From an uncultured Collinsella sp. (GTDB lineage: Bacteria; Actinomycetota; Coriobacteriia; Coriobacteriales; Coriobacteriaceae): DNA of 33,874 bases. The stretch covers positions 1 to 33,874 of the forward strand of contig CABQLM010000016.1 in NCBI GenBank assembly GCA_902465105.1. Reading direction: 5' to 3'. Each line of letters begins with the position of its first letter. The first letter of the stretch is position 1. Under the pieces are notes generated by a model, which worked only from the letters and a program-made list of their open reading frames with translations, ran no database searches and was not told the origin of the DNA. Below, one piece after another: positions 22,963 through 30,337 of this stretch. A program made the translations under genes and the position numbers.

Positions 22963-24486
22963 TTACCTGATGTTGTCGTTCATCGCGAAGGAATTCTTCA
23001 TGGCACAGCTCGTGGTGTAGAGCACCTTACCCAACAGGGCATCGGTCTCCACGCGCACGAGCTCGGCAAAGGCCTCGTTGGCGCGGGCGAGCTCGGCAGG
23101 CACCTCGGCCTCGGGCAGCGCGGCTACGACAGCGTCAACGTCGTGAATCTGCTTGTGGCCCATGCCGCCGACCTTCTCCTGGTAATCCTCGACCGCGCGA
23201 CCACACTCATGGAAGCGAACATCGGCCAAGGCAGCGATCAGACGATTTGCCCAATAGAAATTCTCGGACGTCACGCGGGCCTGCGTGTCGGCATAGTACT
23301 CGGGCATGGTCTCGACATTGGCGTACAGCGGCACGAGCGCGTTAAACGAGTTAGAGCCAAACGCCATCCACTGCACGGCGCGATACGCCGGCTGTGCATA
23401 GGGGCGCAGCTGCAGCACGGCGAGCTGGCTGTTGCGGTTGATGCCGATGGGACGATAGGCGCCGCGCGTGGCGGGCGTACCCTTGCTGCCGTAGCAGTCG
23501 TACTCCGTGCCCTGGTAGTGGCTCGAAAGCACGTACTTGATGTCCTCGATGGTCACCTTGCGCTCGGGCACGCGGCTCCAGGGGATGTCGTCGCTCTCGG
23601 GCGTGTAGTCGGCGTCGGGACCGTCCCACATATCGCTGGGGTTGAGGCAGCGCTGCATATACCAGGCGCGCGGCGTGTTGTAGACATGGTCGCTGTCGCT
23701 GTGCGAGCCAAAGGCCTCGCGCGGGTTAAAGACCGCGGCGGGACCGTCGCCCTTAACACCCAGCGTCAGGTCCAGATGCCACTCGGCCATCCAGGAGCGC
23801 AGGTCGGCGGAGCACATGTGGTCGACTTGGGCGCCCTCGGCGTCGTCCAGGTCAAAGCTGTCGATACCCAGCTGGTTGGGCATGGTCACATAGGCGTCGT
23901 CGGGCACGCGCTTGGCGATCCAGTGGTGGCCGCCGATGGTCTCGAGCCACCAGATCTCGTCCACGTCACTCAAGGCGATGCCGTTGTTCTCATAGGTGCC
24001 GTAGCGCTCGAGCAGGTCGCCCAGGATACGAACACCGTCGCGAGCGGACTTGGCGTACGGCAGGACCAGGGTCACCATGTCCTCCTCGCCCAGACCGCCG
24101 GGCTGCGCCGGCACATAGCCGTCCTCACCCTCGTTGCCCTTGGCGGGCACGTAGTCCACGAGCGGATCGGCACCGCGAACGCGCTCGTTGGTGGTAAGCG
24201 TCTCGGTTGCGGACATGCCCACATTGAGCTCGTTGAAACCGGCCTCGGCCCAGATGCCGTGGCCCGGGACAACATCGGGGACGCTCGTGTAGCGCATGGG
24301 ATTGTCGGGCAGCTCAACGGTCAAGTGGCTTAGGACGCTCGCGTAGACACGCGGCTGCTCGTCGGGATGCACTACGCGCATGCGCTTGGGCTCAAACACC
24401 CCGTTGGACGAGTCCTCGTTGCGGGCGACAAGCGTCGACCCGTCGTAGCTCGCGTTTTTACCAACCAAAATCGTTGTGCACGGCAT
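22963..24486 (-). CDS. Peptidase family C69 dipeptidase
   Basis: A 507-residue dipeptidase of the C69 (PepD) group, N-terminal-nucleophile hydrolases that cleave a range of dipeptides. The protein begins MPCTTILVGKNASYDGSTL. Cys3 would be the catalytic residue, and GSTLVARNEDS is the family's characteristic following block. Further family features are GHGIWAEAGFNELNVGMSATET, DEIWWLETIGGHHW and VPDDAYVTMPNQ. The start is the ATG at 24486, with AAGGAGG 6 bases upstream; the in-frame ATG at 24492 directly abuts that site. No signal peptide is visible, so it is probably cytoplasmic. Upstream is a 365-base non-coding region with the repeat-bounded element (24585-24814), which may affect its expression. 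Confidence 0.93.
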   Translation of the reverse strand: MPCTTILVGKNASYDGSTLVARNEDSSNGVFEPKRMRVVHPDEQPRVYASVLSHLTVELPDNPMRYTSVPDVVPGHGIWAEAGFNELNVGMSATETLTTNERVRGADPLVDYVPAKGNEGEDGYVPAQPGGLGEEDMVTLVLPYAKSARDGVRILGDLLERYGTYENNGIALSDVDEIWWLETIGGHHWIAKRVPDDAYVTMPNQLGIDSFDLDDAEGAQVDHMCSADLRSWMAEWHLDLTLGVKGDGPAAVFNPREAFGSHSDSDHVYNTPRAWYMQRCLNPSDMWDGPDADYTPESDDIPWSRVPERKVTIEDIKYVLSSHYQGTEYDCYGSKGTPATRGAYRPIGINRNSQLAVLQLRPYAQPAYRAVQWMAFGSNSFNALVPLYANVETMPEYYADTQARVTSENFYWANRLIAALADVRFHECGRAVEDYQEKVGGMGHKQIHDVDAVVAALPEAEVPAELARANEAFAELVRVETDALLGKVLYTTSCAMKNSFAMNDNIR

Positions 24487-24559
24487 GCGCATCCTCCTTG
24501 AGCGAAGAAATTAAATGGCAACAGTGTATCGCTTCGGCGCAAAAAGGGCGAAACCACGA

Positions 24560-24584
24560 CCCCTCGAGACCCCTCGGGACCCCT
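24560..24584. repeat. Three tandem GACCCCT units in the dipeptidase leader
   Basis: ACCCCTCGAG, ACCCCTCGGG and ACCCCTG follow each other with a 10-base period, close to one helical turn. On the minus strand, the strand of the dipeptidase mRNA, they read as GAGGGGTC-type units about 75-100 bases before its start codon. The spacing could suit cooperative protein binding; otherwise it is simple slippage. Confidence 0.6.
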
Positions 24585-24814
24585 GTGTGCAAAAAATGCC
24601 AAATATGAGTACTGTCACCAATTTAGTAGCAGCAAATTTCCTTGTAATAGGTGCCGAAAATCCCCATTTGTCCAAAAGCAAGACAACGTTATTCCCCATA
24701 GGTTCAATAAAATGGGCTCCCTAACGAGAATGAATATCGCTAGGAAGCCTAAAAGACATAAAACATATGTGACTATCTTGGCAACAGTACTCATATTTGA
24801 CGTTTTTTGAACAC
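24585..24814. mobile_element. 230-bp non-coding element with 47-bp inverted ends (candidate MITE or invertible segment)
   Basis: Bases 24585-24631 and the reverse complement of 24768-24814 agree at about 38 of 47 positions. This includes a perfect CAAATATGAGTACTGT core and flanking GTGT-CAAAAAA and CCAA-TAGT blocks. The 136 bases between are AT-rich (around 40% GC) and have no supported gene. The layout fits a miniature inverted-repeat element, an invertible promoter segment, or two divergent copies of a regulatory site. No recombinase gene is nearby and no clear target duplication is seen. Confidence 0.65.
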
Positions 24815-24851
24815 GTGGTATATCGCTAACCCCTCAAACAGCCCAAAATGC

Positions 24852-25706
24852 CTATTTCGATGCGCGCTCCGCCGCCTCGATCACGTGTTTGGCGAGAATC
24901 GCGGTAGTCATAGCCCCCACGCCGCCCGGCACGGGCGTGATGGCGCCAACGATCGGTTCCGTAGCATCAAAATCCACGTCGCCGACCAGCTTGCAAGCGG
25001 CCTCGTCCCAGTTAATGCCCACATCGATAATCGTCTGGCCCTCGCAGACCGCATCCGCGCCAATCGTGCGCGCGCGTCCAACGGCCGCAACCACAATATC
25101 AGCTGCACGACACTCGGCAGCCAAGTCACGCGTATGCGTATGGCACGTCGTCACTGTGGCATTGCGCGCCGTAAGCATGGCGGCAACGGGACGGCCAATC
25201 ACCAGCGACCGACCGACGACCGCGACCTTGGCCCCATCCAGCTCAACGCCGTAATGGTCCAGCAACGCCAGCACGGCCTCAGCCGTGCAGGGAGCAAAGC
25301 CCTCGCCCCGCCCCGAAAGCGTGGTAAGCAGCGAGGCCGGCGTCATGGAGTCAACATCCTTGGCGGGATCGAGTGCCGCGGCAACTGCATCCTCGTCAAG
25401 CCCGACGGGCAGCGGGCGAAACATCAGGCAGCCATGAACAGCGGGGTCGGCATTGATGTCCTTAATAGCCGCCAGTAGCTCATCCTGCGAAACATCGGCA
25501 TGAAGCAAAACGCGGCGAGCCTCAATCCCCACTTTTTCACAGCGCTTGAGGGCACCGCGCTCGTAGGATAGGTCGTCCTCGCGCTCGCCCACGCGAACGA
25601 TGGCCAGCGTCGGCACGATGCCCCGTTCGCGCAGCGCGGTGCAGCGGGCAGCGAGCTCCTCAGTCAACGCGCGGGCGACGGGAGCGCCCTTGAGCAGTTC
25701 TGCCAT
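24852..25706 (-). CDS. folD: Methylene-tetrahydrofolate dehydrogenase (FolD), cyclohydrolase site altered
   Basis: Oxidises 5,10-methylene-THF to methenyl-THF with NAD(P)+ in the cytoplasm. The 284-residue protein has the FolD fold with GRSLVIGRP in the cofactor domain and ITPVPGGVGAMTTAIL near the C-terminus. In the usual bifunctional enzyme, the Lys of YxxxK and the Gln of VQLPLP are needed for the cyclohydrolase step. Here the segments read YERGA (Y48, A52) and LMFRPLP (F96), so both are replaced while the KDVD Asp is kept. This suggests a dehydrogenase-only enzyme. The start is ATG at 25706 with GAGGGG 6 bases upstream. It begins 2 bases after the fchA stop, and FchA is a separate cyclohydrolase family that would complete the pathway. 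Confidence 0.92.
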   Translation of the reverse strand: MAELLKGAPVARALTEELAARCTALRERGIVPTLAIVRVGEREDDLSYERGALKRCEKVGIEARRVLLHADVSQDELLAAIKDINADPAVHGCLMFRPLPVGLDEDAVAAALDPAKDVDSMTPASLLTTLSGRGEGFAPCTAEAVLALLDHYGVELDGAKVAVVGRSLVIGRPVAAMLTARNATVTTCHTHTRDLAAECRAADIVVAAVGRARTIGADAVCEGQTIIDVGINWDEAACKLVGDVDFDATEPIVGAITPVPGGVGAMTTAILAKHVIEAAERASK

Positions 25707-25708
25707 GG

Positions 25709-26341
25709 TTATCCCCTCTTCCTGGCGGCGTCGGCAGCGCGGCGCGCCAGCGCATCGGCACGCGGCAACCACGTATCCAGCAGCTCATCGCACGCCGCCT
25801 CGAGCTCCTCAGCGCGCGCCCGGTCTTTCATAGACGTGGTATTGGCAAAGAGCGTCAGGCTCGCACCCTGCATGGCGGCGCGGCAGAACACGGCACCGCA
25901 CGCCACGTCGGACAGCAGCTGGCGCGACCCCTTGTCGGCCATGTCCTCGAGCAGCGCCAGCGCGCGCCCGCAGGCATCCATGATCCGATACGGCGGCATG
26001 GCCGCCACGTGCAACGCATCTTGAATCGCAGCCAGTCGAGCCGGATCCTCGCGCGGAATACCATACGCCTCGGACACCTGCCCGTAGGCACGAACATCCT
26101 CGGCGACCAGACCCACAAGTTCCTGCGCCAGCTCATCCGCCTGGGCAAATGCACGCGTCAAATCGTCTGCGCGATCGGCAAGCGCAGGGTTTGTCGCCCC
26201 GTAGCGAGCGACCATCCCGCAAAGCGAGGCGCCCAGCGCGCCTACAAAGGCGCTCGCGCTACCGCCGCCGGGAACCGGCTCGCGCGCGGCAAGCGCCTGG
26301 GCAAACTCGCGACAAGTCTTATCCATCATCTCTTCGCTCAT
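25709..26341 (-). CDS. fchA: Methenyl-THF cyclohydrolase / cyclodeaminase family protein
   Basis: A 210-residue, all-helical protein of the FTCD_C family (formiminotransferase-cyclodeaminase C-terminal domain, PF04961). Recognisable features are the early EPVPGGGSASAFVGALGASL glycine-rich segment and a C-terminal region with AMQGASLTLFANTTSMKD. Stand-alone members act as FchA, converting methenyl-THF to 10-formyl-THF, or as formimino-THF cyclodeaminase. The tight link to a FolD lacking cyclohydrolase residues favours the first. The start is ATG at 26341 with AAGGTG about 9 bases upstream; the open frame from 26395 has no ribosome site. It is the first gene of the fchA-folD pair. No histidine-degradation genes are nearby, which weakens the cyclodeaminase alternative. 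Confidence 0.9.
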   Translation of the reverse strand: MSEEMMDKTCREFAQALAAREPVPGGGSASAFVGALGASLCGMVARYGATNPALADRADDLTRAFAQADELAQELVGLVAEDVRAYGQVSEAYGIPREDPARLAAIQDALHVAAMPPYRIMDACGRALALLEDMADKGSRQLLSDVACGAVFCRAAMQGASLTLFANTTSMKDRARAEELEAACDELLDTWLPRADALARRAADAARKRG

Positions 26342-26748
26342 AGTGCATGCACCTTCAATGTTTGCCAAGCGCATCGGACGGCAAGCGCCATCCAATCACG
26401 CCGTTCATTTCGTGGTGCCTAGTCTAGCCGATAAGCACGTGTTAAACAGCAGGCGTCGGCATCGCCGTTTTTTATGGCAGGCAATAGGAACAGCACTTCG
26501 ATGCCCCAAGAAAAGCAGTCGTGTGCAATAGCACCTTGATACATTCACGCCGTTCAGCAAACAGAACGCAACGCAAAAATCTGGCTTTTGTTGCGCGAAT
26601 CGCTGCAACAAAGCAACAGCGGAGTGACGCGCACGTGCGAAATGTCAGCATTACCGATTCACTTTATAACGGAGGGTTTATAAAAATGCCATAAATACTA
26701 CAATATAAAAGCTGATTAAAATGCCACTGGAATCAAAGGAGTCTCAGC
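26342..26748. other. Divergent intergenic region upstream of fchA and the beta-helix protein
   Basis: 407 bases with no supported gene. Near 26452-26471 GGCG...CGCC is followed by six T residues on the plus strand, a small terminator-like stem with no upstream gene to serve. From about 26655 the sequence becomes strongly AT-rich toward the rightward surface gene, with a candidate promoter listed separately. A CTGTTT-17-TAGACT pair on the minus strand (near 26415-26445) is a weak candidate promoter for fchA. Confidence 0.55.
26678..26705 (+). promoter_or_regulatory. Candidate promoter of the LPKTG surface gene
   Basis: TTTATA (26678-26683) and TACAAT (26700-26705) are 16 bases apart in a strongly AT-rich stretch 44 bases before the start codon. 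Overlapping TATAAA-like hexamers make the exact boxes uncertain. Confidence 0.4.
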
Positions 26749-28203
26749 ATGAAGTCGTTTTTGAAAACGGCCTCTCGTGTGGTCGCAGCGCTATTTGCCG
26801 TTGCGCTCGTCACGATGAGCGTCGCATCGCCCGCTTTCGCAGACGGTGCCACCGGATCAATCACAAACGCCAACAGCGGTGCGTCGTATGACGACTTGAC
26901 TGCCGCTATTAAAGCAGCAAATGACGGCGACACCATTAATCTTGGCCCGGGCAATTACACTACCTATGTAAAGGACCATGGCCGTCTCGCTGTTGGTAAG
27001 AGCCTCACTTTTGTCGGTTCCGGCGCAAATTCCACGACTTGGGGCATTGGCGCTAAGCTCGCCGATCCCAATAACTTTGGAACGGAATACAACGGCGATT
27101 ATTCGTTTGACGGGTCCAAAACCATTACGTTCAGGAATATGACGCTGCTCTCCGATAAGGCGGACTACCTTGGTTTCATCCGCATCGACAACACCGTTGT
27201 CGATAACTGCATCGTTACAGGTAAGACGTTCTACTGGGGCTATAAGACCGCGGTGTTCAATAACACGACGTTCAATCCTCCGAGTTTCGACTACGCACTC
27301 TGGACGTACAGCTCGCCGACCATGACGTTCGATAACTGCACTTTTAACGCAAGCGGCAAGGTCATCAACGTCTACACCGATTACGGTGCCGGCAAGCATA
27401 ACATCACCGTCAACGTGAATAATTGCAAATTTAACTCAATGAGTTTTGGCAAGCAGGCGTTGAATATCAACGACTCGAATATGGGTGATTATAAGTACAT
27501 TCTCAACATTACTGGCAATAATACCGTCACGGCTGCGCGCGACAACACTACCTGCTCGCAGCTCTTTGGCTTTGGTGGCAAGGCAAAGGATAACAACAAG
27601 GGCAAAACTGACGTCAACATCAACGGCGAACTCGTGTGGACCGCTGGCAAGATGGTCACCCACAGTTACACCGACGGCGAGCACGACAACGCCTTCAATG
27701 CCACCTACACCGAGTGGGCCTCTGACAATGCCGGTACTTGGACTCGCACGGGAACCCCTAAGTGCAAGTACTGCGGCTTCACCAAGCCTGAGTTCGAGGA
27801 GAAGGCCTACGATCTCTCCTACGACCTGAACGGTTCCAAGGATAAGCAGACTGCCGAATTCGCAGCCGTTAAGTGCGTCACCGAAGCCAAGGTTACGGCC
27901 GATAAGCCGATGCGCAAAGGCTACTCCTTCGCGGGCTGGAACACCGCCGAGGACGGCTCCGGCACATGCTATGCCGCGGGCGATAAGGTTGAGCTTACTG
28001 CTCCCGTGACGCTGTTTGCCCAGTGGAAGAAGGACGAGCCTGCGCCCAAGCCTTCTGACAACAAGCCCGCCAAAAAGACCAAGACCAACAAGCAGGCCCT
28101 TCCCAAGACAGGTGACGCCTCCGCCAACATCGTCGCTGCTATGGGCATCATGGCAATCGCCTGCTTTGCCGCCAGCGCTGTTGCGTCTAAGGTTCGCAAG
28201 TAA
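26749..28203 (+). CDS. LPXTG-anchored surface protein with beta-helix-like and InlB-type domains
   Basis: A 484-residue wall-anchored protein. The signal peptide (1-31) ends AFA|DG. Residues about 40-300 start with SYDDLTAAIKAANDGDTINLGPGNYTT, the typical opening of right-handed parallel beta-helix (pectin-lyase-fold) proteins, and continue with Asn-rich short strands. A CKYCGF pair lies near residue 343, and an InlB/Listeria-Bacteroides repeat follows (about 365-430, KGYSFAGWNTAEDGSG). A P/K linker leads to LPKTG at 451-455, then a hydrophobic helix and KVRK, a sortase signal. AAGGAG lies 9 bases before the ATG. No catalytic residues of a polysaccharide lyase can be assigned, so adhesin and glycan-binding roles are equally possible. 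It is a single-gene unit with its own terminator. Confidence 0.88.
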   Translation: MKSFLKTASRVVAALFAVALVTMSVASPAFADGATGSITNANSGASYDDLTAAIKAANDGDTINLGPGNYTTYVKDHGRLAVGKSLTFVGSGANSTTWGIGAKLADPNNFGTEYNGDYSFDGSKTITFRNMTLLSDKADYLGFIRIDNTVVDNCIVTGKTFYWGYKTAVFNNTTFNPPSFDYALWTYSSPTMTFDNCTFNASGKVINVYTDYGAGKHNITVNVNNCKFNSMSFGKQALNINDSNMGDYKYILNITGNNTVTAARDNTTCSQLFGFGGKAKDNNKGKTDVNINGELVWTAGKMVTHSYTDGEHDNAFNATYTEWASDNAGTWTRTGTPKCKYCGFTKPEFEEKAYDLSYDLNGSKDKQTAEFAAVKCVTEAKVTADKPMRKGYSFAGWNTAEDGSGTCYAAGDKVELTAPVTLFAQWKKDEPAPKPSDNKPAKKTKTNKQALPKTGDASANIVAAMGIMAIACFAASAVASKVRK

Positions 28204-28243
28204 TTTCAACTTTGAAACACGCCGCAGCAACTTGTTGCAACGC

Positions 28244-28281
28244 AAAGGGGTCCGCACCGCAAAAGGTGCGGACCCCTTTTT
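28244..28281 (+). terminator. Strong intrinsic terminator after the LPKTG gene
   Basis: AAAGGGGTCCGCACC (28244-28258) pairs perfectly with GGTGCGGACCCCTTT (28265-28279) around GCAAAA, followed by TT. The A-rich 5' flank and T-rich 3' flank could also let it work in reverse. Confidence 0.93.
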
Positions 28282-28373
28282 GCACAAAAGCCGTGACGAG
28301 GCACCCACGATGACTACGGATGCGTCCGTCGTCAAGATTCGCAGCCCCCGGCTACGCTCCGCCCCACCGCACC

Positions 28374-28399
28374 AAACATGGGACACATGGCCCATGTTT
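28374..28399. repeat. Palindrome containing TGGGACACATGGCCCA
   Basis: AAACATGGG (28374-28382) and CCCATGTTT (28391-28399) are perfect inverted arms around ACACATGG. The central 16-mer TGGGACACATGGCCCA (28379-28394) recurs exactly at 29351-29366, upstream of the paralogous lipoprotein gene. It may be a regulatory site shared by the two genes, a duplication relic, or a dispersed repeat. Confidence 0.65.
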
Positions 28400-28606
28400 C
28401 GAGACTCCCGGGCAGCACAAGCTGGGGCATATCAATAAGTAAGGAACCCGTTGGGGCACGACCACTCAACGGCCGAAAACTAAGAACGGAGGTATCGCCG
28501 CACCACACACAACGACATCCGCCACGCTTGCGAATAGCAACATACACCAATGGCTCCAACAACCCGCGGCGCCGTGATGTCACCAAAAGACAAGGAGGAC
28601 GCCACC

Positions 28607-29209
28607 ATGAAGAAAAAGACCCTATCGATCCTTTCCCTCTGCATCGCCCTCTTTGCCGCGCTCGCCCTTGTGGGCTGCGGCGGGAGCGCATCGAGCGGGG
28701 GCAGCAGCGCATCCAAGAGCGAGGGCAAGGAAAAGGCCCCCGTCGCTAAGAAGACTGACTTTATCTGGTTTAAGGTCGAGATGCCCGAGGGTGTTGGCGT
28801 AAGCGACTCCGCTGGCAAGAATGCCGACAGGGTCCAGCTCACCTTCCCCGAAGACGAGAACGGTTCGACCGATCGCTTTATCCCCGTTTGGAAAAAAGCG
28901 CTGACGGCAGAGGAATCCCACGCCGACCAGGCAGAAAAGAAGGGGGATACATTCCAGTGGAAGGATGGCGGGTCCGTCGAGTATAACGGCAGGACGTGGC
29001 TCATCGGGACGTACGAGGACAACAGTGGCGTCTCAACACTCCTCTTTACCGACGTTGAACCGGGAAGCGTCTACGTCCTTATCTCAAACTTCGATCTGCA
29101 TAAGAAAGAAGCCGAGGCGCTCCTCAACTCCATCGAGTTCCCCGATGACATGGCGAAGGCGGTTTCCGAGGCACGCGAAGTTGAGATTTCGAGCATCGAG
29201 ATCAAGTAG
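28607..29209 (+). CDS. Lipoprotein of unknown function (first paralogue)
   Basis: A 200-residue lipoprotein. The signal sequence MKKKTLSILSLC ends in the lipobox LVGC with the lipidated Cys at position 24, followed by a G/S-rich spacer. The mature domain opens KTDFIWFKVEMPEGV and is rich in short strands (WLIGTYEDN, STLLFTDVEPGSVYVLIS), suggesting a small beta-sandwich. It ends in a helix with EVEISSIEIK. AAGGAGG lies 8 bases before the ATG at 28607; the frame opens earlier without support. The next gene encodes a protein of the same layout (Cys24, DFIWFKVE-PEGV, TEYFTDV-GGSVYVRI, DDIEIK), so this is a tandem duplication. No known family was recognised. It would sit on the outer face of the membrane. 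Confidence 0.88.
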   Translation: MKKKTLSILSLCIALFAALALVGCGGSASSGGSSASKSEGKEKAPVAKKTDFIWFKVEMPEGVGVSDSAGKNADRVQLTFPEDENGSTDRFIPVWKKALTAEESHADQAEKKGDTFQWKDGGSVEYNGRTWLIGTYEDNSGVSTLLFTDVEPGSVYVLISNFDLHKKEAEALLNSIEFPDDMAKAVSEAREVEISSIEIK

Positions 29210-29268
29210 TTGAATCCCGCACACGCCCGCGTACACGCACCCCATTAAAACAACGGGCACCTCATCCC

Positions 29269-29303
29269 GGGGAGAGCCGGCAGCACCGGCCCTCCCCTCT
29301 TTT
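29269..29303 (+). terminator. Intrinsic terminator after the first lipoprotein gene
   Basis: GGGGAGAGCCGG (29269-29280) pairs with CCGGCCCTCCCC (29286-29297), one internal mismatch, loop CAGCA, followed by TCTTTT. Confidence 0.85.
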
Positions 29304-29350
29304 GCGCCCGGGCATATTGCCACTTGTCGGCGCACATCCGGCCCTCAGAA

Positions 29351-29366
29351 TGGGACACATGGCCCA
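29351..29366. repeat. Second copy of TGGGACACATGGCCCA
   Basis: Exact 16-base copy of the palindrome core at 28379-28394, here 75 bases upstream of the second lipoprotein start. The outer arms of the first copy are not conserved. Confidence 0.65.
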
Positions 29367-29440
29367 CCCTTACGAGCCGCACGCGCGTACAGTAAAGACA
29401 GGTAATCCATGGGCGGTTACAGATCGAGGAGGACACGACC

Positions 29441-30031
29441 ATGAAAAAGAAGGCCTTAGCGATTCTCACCTTCTGCATCAGTCTCTTTGCCGCAGTTGCC
29501 CTGGTGGGCTGCGGCGGTAGCGGCGCTACCGGCAGCGGCGGTGGCGGCGGAGCAGAAAAGCCAGCCGTGGATATGAGGACCGACTTCATTTGGTTTAAAG
29601 TCGAGGTCCCCGAGGGCGTCGAGATCACCGACGTCGCAGGCGACACGGCCGACAGGGCCCAGTTTAAGTTCACCGAGAGCGAGCACGCCAGCGATCGCTT
29701 CATCCCCGTCTTCGACTCTGACAAGAACGCCGATGAGCTGTTCGACTACGAGGCAAAGTGGAAGGCCAACTCTGGATGGACCGAGAGCGACCCCGTTAAG
29801 TACAACGGCAAGACCTGGCGCAGCGCCTACTTCACGCACTCCGGCGGTGTGACGACCGAGTACTTCACCGACGTTGACGGCGGCAGCGTGTACGTGCGTA
29901 TCGACAATGTCGAGGAGCACAAGGACGCCGTCGAGACCATGATGAAGTCTCTGGGATTTGCCGACGACATCGCCAAGGCCAAAACCGAGGCCATGGACGT
30001 CAAGCTCGACGATATCGAGATCAAGCGCTAA
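29441..30031 (+). CDS. Lipoprotein of unknown function (second paralogue)
   Basis: A 196-residue lipoprotein, paralogue of the gene upstream. The signal sequence MKKKALAILTFC leads to lipobox LVGC with Cys24 and a Gly-rich spacer. The mature domain has RTDFIWFKVEVPEGV, a central KYNGKTWRSAYFTHSGG segment matching EYNGRTWLIGTYEDNSG of its neighbour, and the ending LDDIEIKR. GAGGAGG lies before the ATG. Each paralogue has its own terminator, so they can be expressed separately. The conserved acidic, Trp/Phe-containing surface suggests a binding role, but no ligand can be named. Confidence 0.88.
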   Translation: MKKKALAILTFCISLFAAVALVGCGGSGATGSGGGGGAEKPAVDMRTDFIWFKVEVPEGVEITDVAGDTADRAQFKFTESEHASDRFIPVFDSDKNADELFDYEAKWKANSGWTESDPVKYNGKTWRSAYFTHSGGVTTEYFTDVDGGSVYVRIDNVEEHKDAVETMMKSLGFADDIAKAKTEAMDVKLDDIEIKR

Positions 30032-30337
30032 GCGACTGGCGAGCGCAGCGGGAAGCACGGGTGCAGCGCGAACAAGCGACGGTACCCCAGCGCTTCATAC
30101 TAAGGGAGGGCCGGTAAACCGACCCTCCCTTTCTTATGCCGGCAGCCGACGAACGCGAAGATGCCGGACGCCGGAACCACTCCAAATGTGGCAACAGTAC
30201 GAAAACGGCAAGCACCCCAACACGTCCACCCGCCGATTTATAGCGCCGCGCACACAATTTAAGCCGGCGCCTTTAAACATCTGGGCAGCATAGTGACCCA
30301 AACGAGTGCATAACCGCACCCTGCGAATGGAGGAGTT
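30032..30337. other. Intergenic region before the PI-PLC-like gene
   Basis: 306 bases without a gene. It contains the terminator at 30102-30135 and, at 30189-30200, TGGCAACAGTAC, a 12-mer also present in the right arm of the element at 24779-24790. An AT-richer patch (30235-30275) precedes the gene and may hold its promoter, but no pair of boxes stands out. GGAGGAG directly before 30338 is the ribosome site. Confidence 0.5.
30102..30135 (+). terminator. Intrinsic terminator after the second lipoprotein gene
   Basis: AAGGGAGGGCCGGT (30102-30115) pairs with ACCGACCCTCCCTT (30118-30131), one mismatch, followed by TCTT. Confidence 0.85.

Larger units (their letters stand above)
24487..24851. other. 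Intergenic region between the dipeptidase and folD genes
   Basis: 365 bases without a supported gene, clearly more AT-rich than the flanking genes. It contains a three-copy GACCCCTCG-type repeat (24560-24584) and the inverted-repeat-bounded element (24585-24814), both listed separately. No convincing terminator for folD or standard promoter for the dipeptidase could be picked out. Confidence 0.6.
28204..28606. other. Intergenic region before the first lipoprotein gene
   Basis: 403 bases without a supported gene: the terminator at 28244-28281, the AAACATGGG palindrome at 28374-28399, and the AAGGAGG ribosome site of the lipoprotein gene. A 42-codon frame at 28310-28438 has no good ribosome site and is not called. 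Confidence 0.55.

Noticed and set aside
24712..24810. A 32-codon plus-strand frame within the inverted-repeat element ending in a hydrophobic stretch
   Set aside because: No ribosome site, and it runs into the right inverted arm, so its sequence is determined by the repeat.
26452..26471. Stem plus six T residues resembling a terminator
   Set aside because: The stem is only about 4 bp and no rightward gene ends upstream. It lies in a divergent promoter region.
28310..28438. A 42-codon frame before the first lipoprotein gene
   Set aside because: Weak ribosome site and it spans the palindrome. The amino-acid sequence is R/P/S-rich without features.
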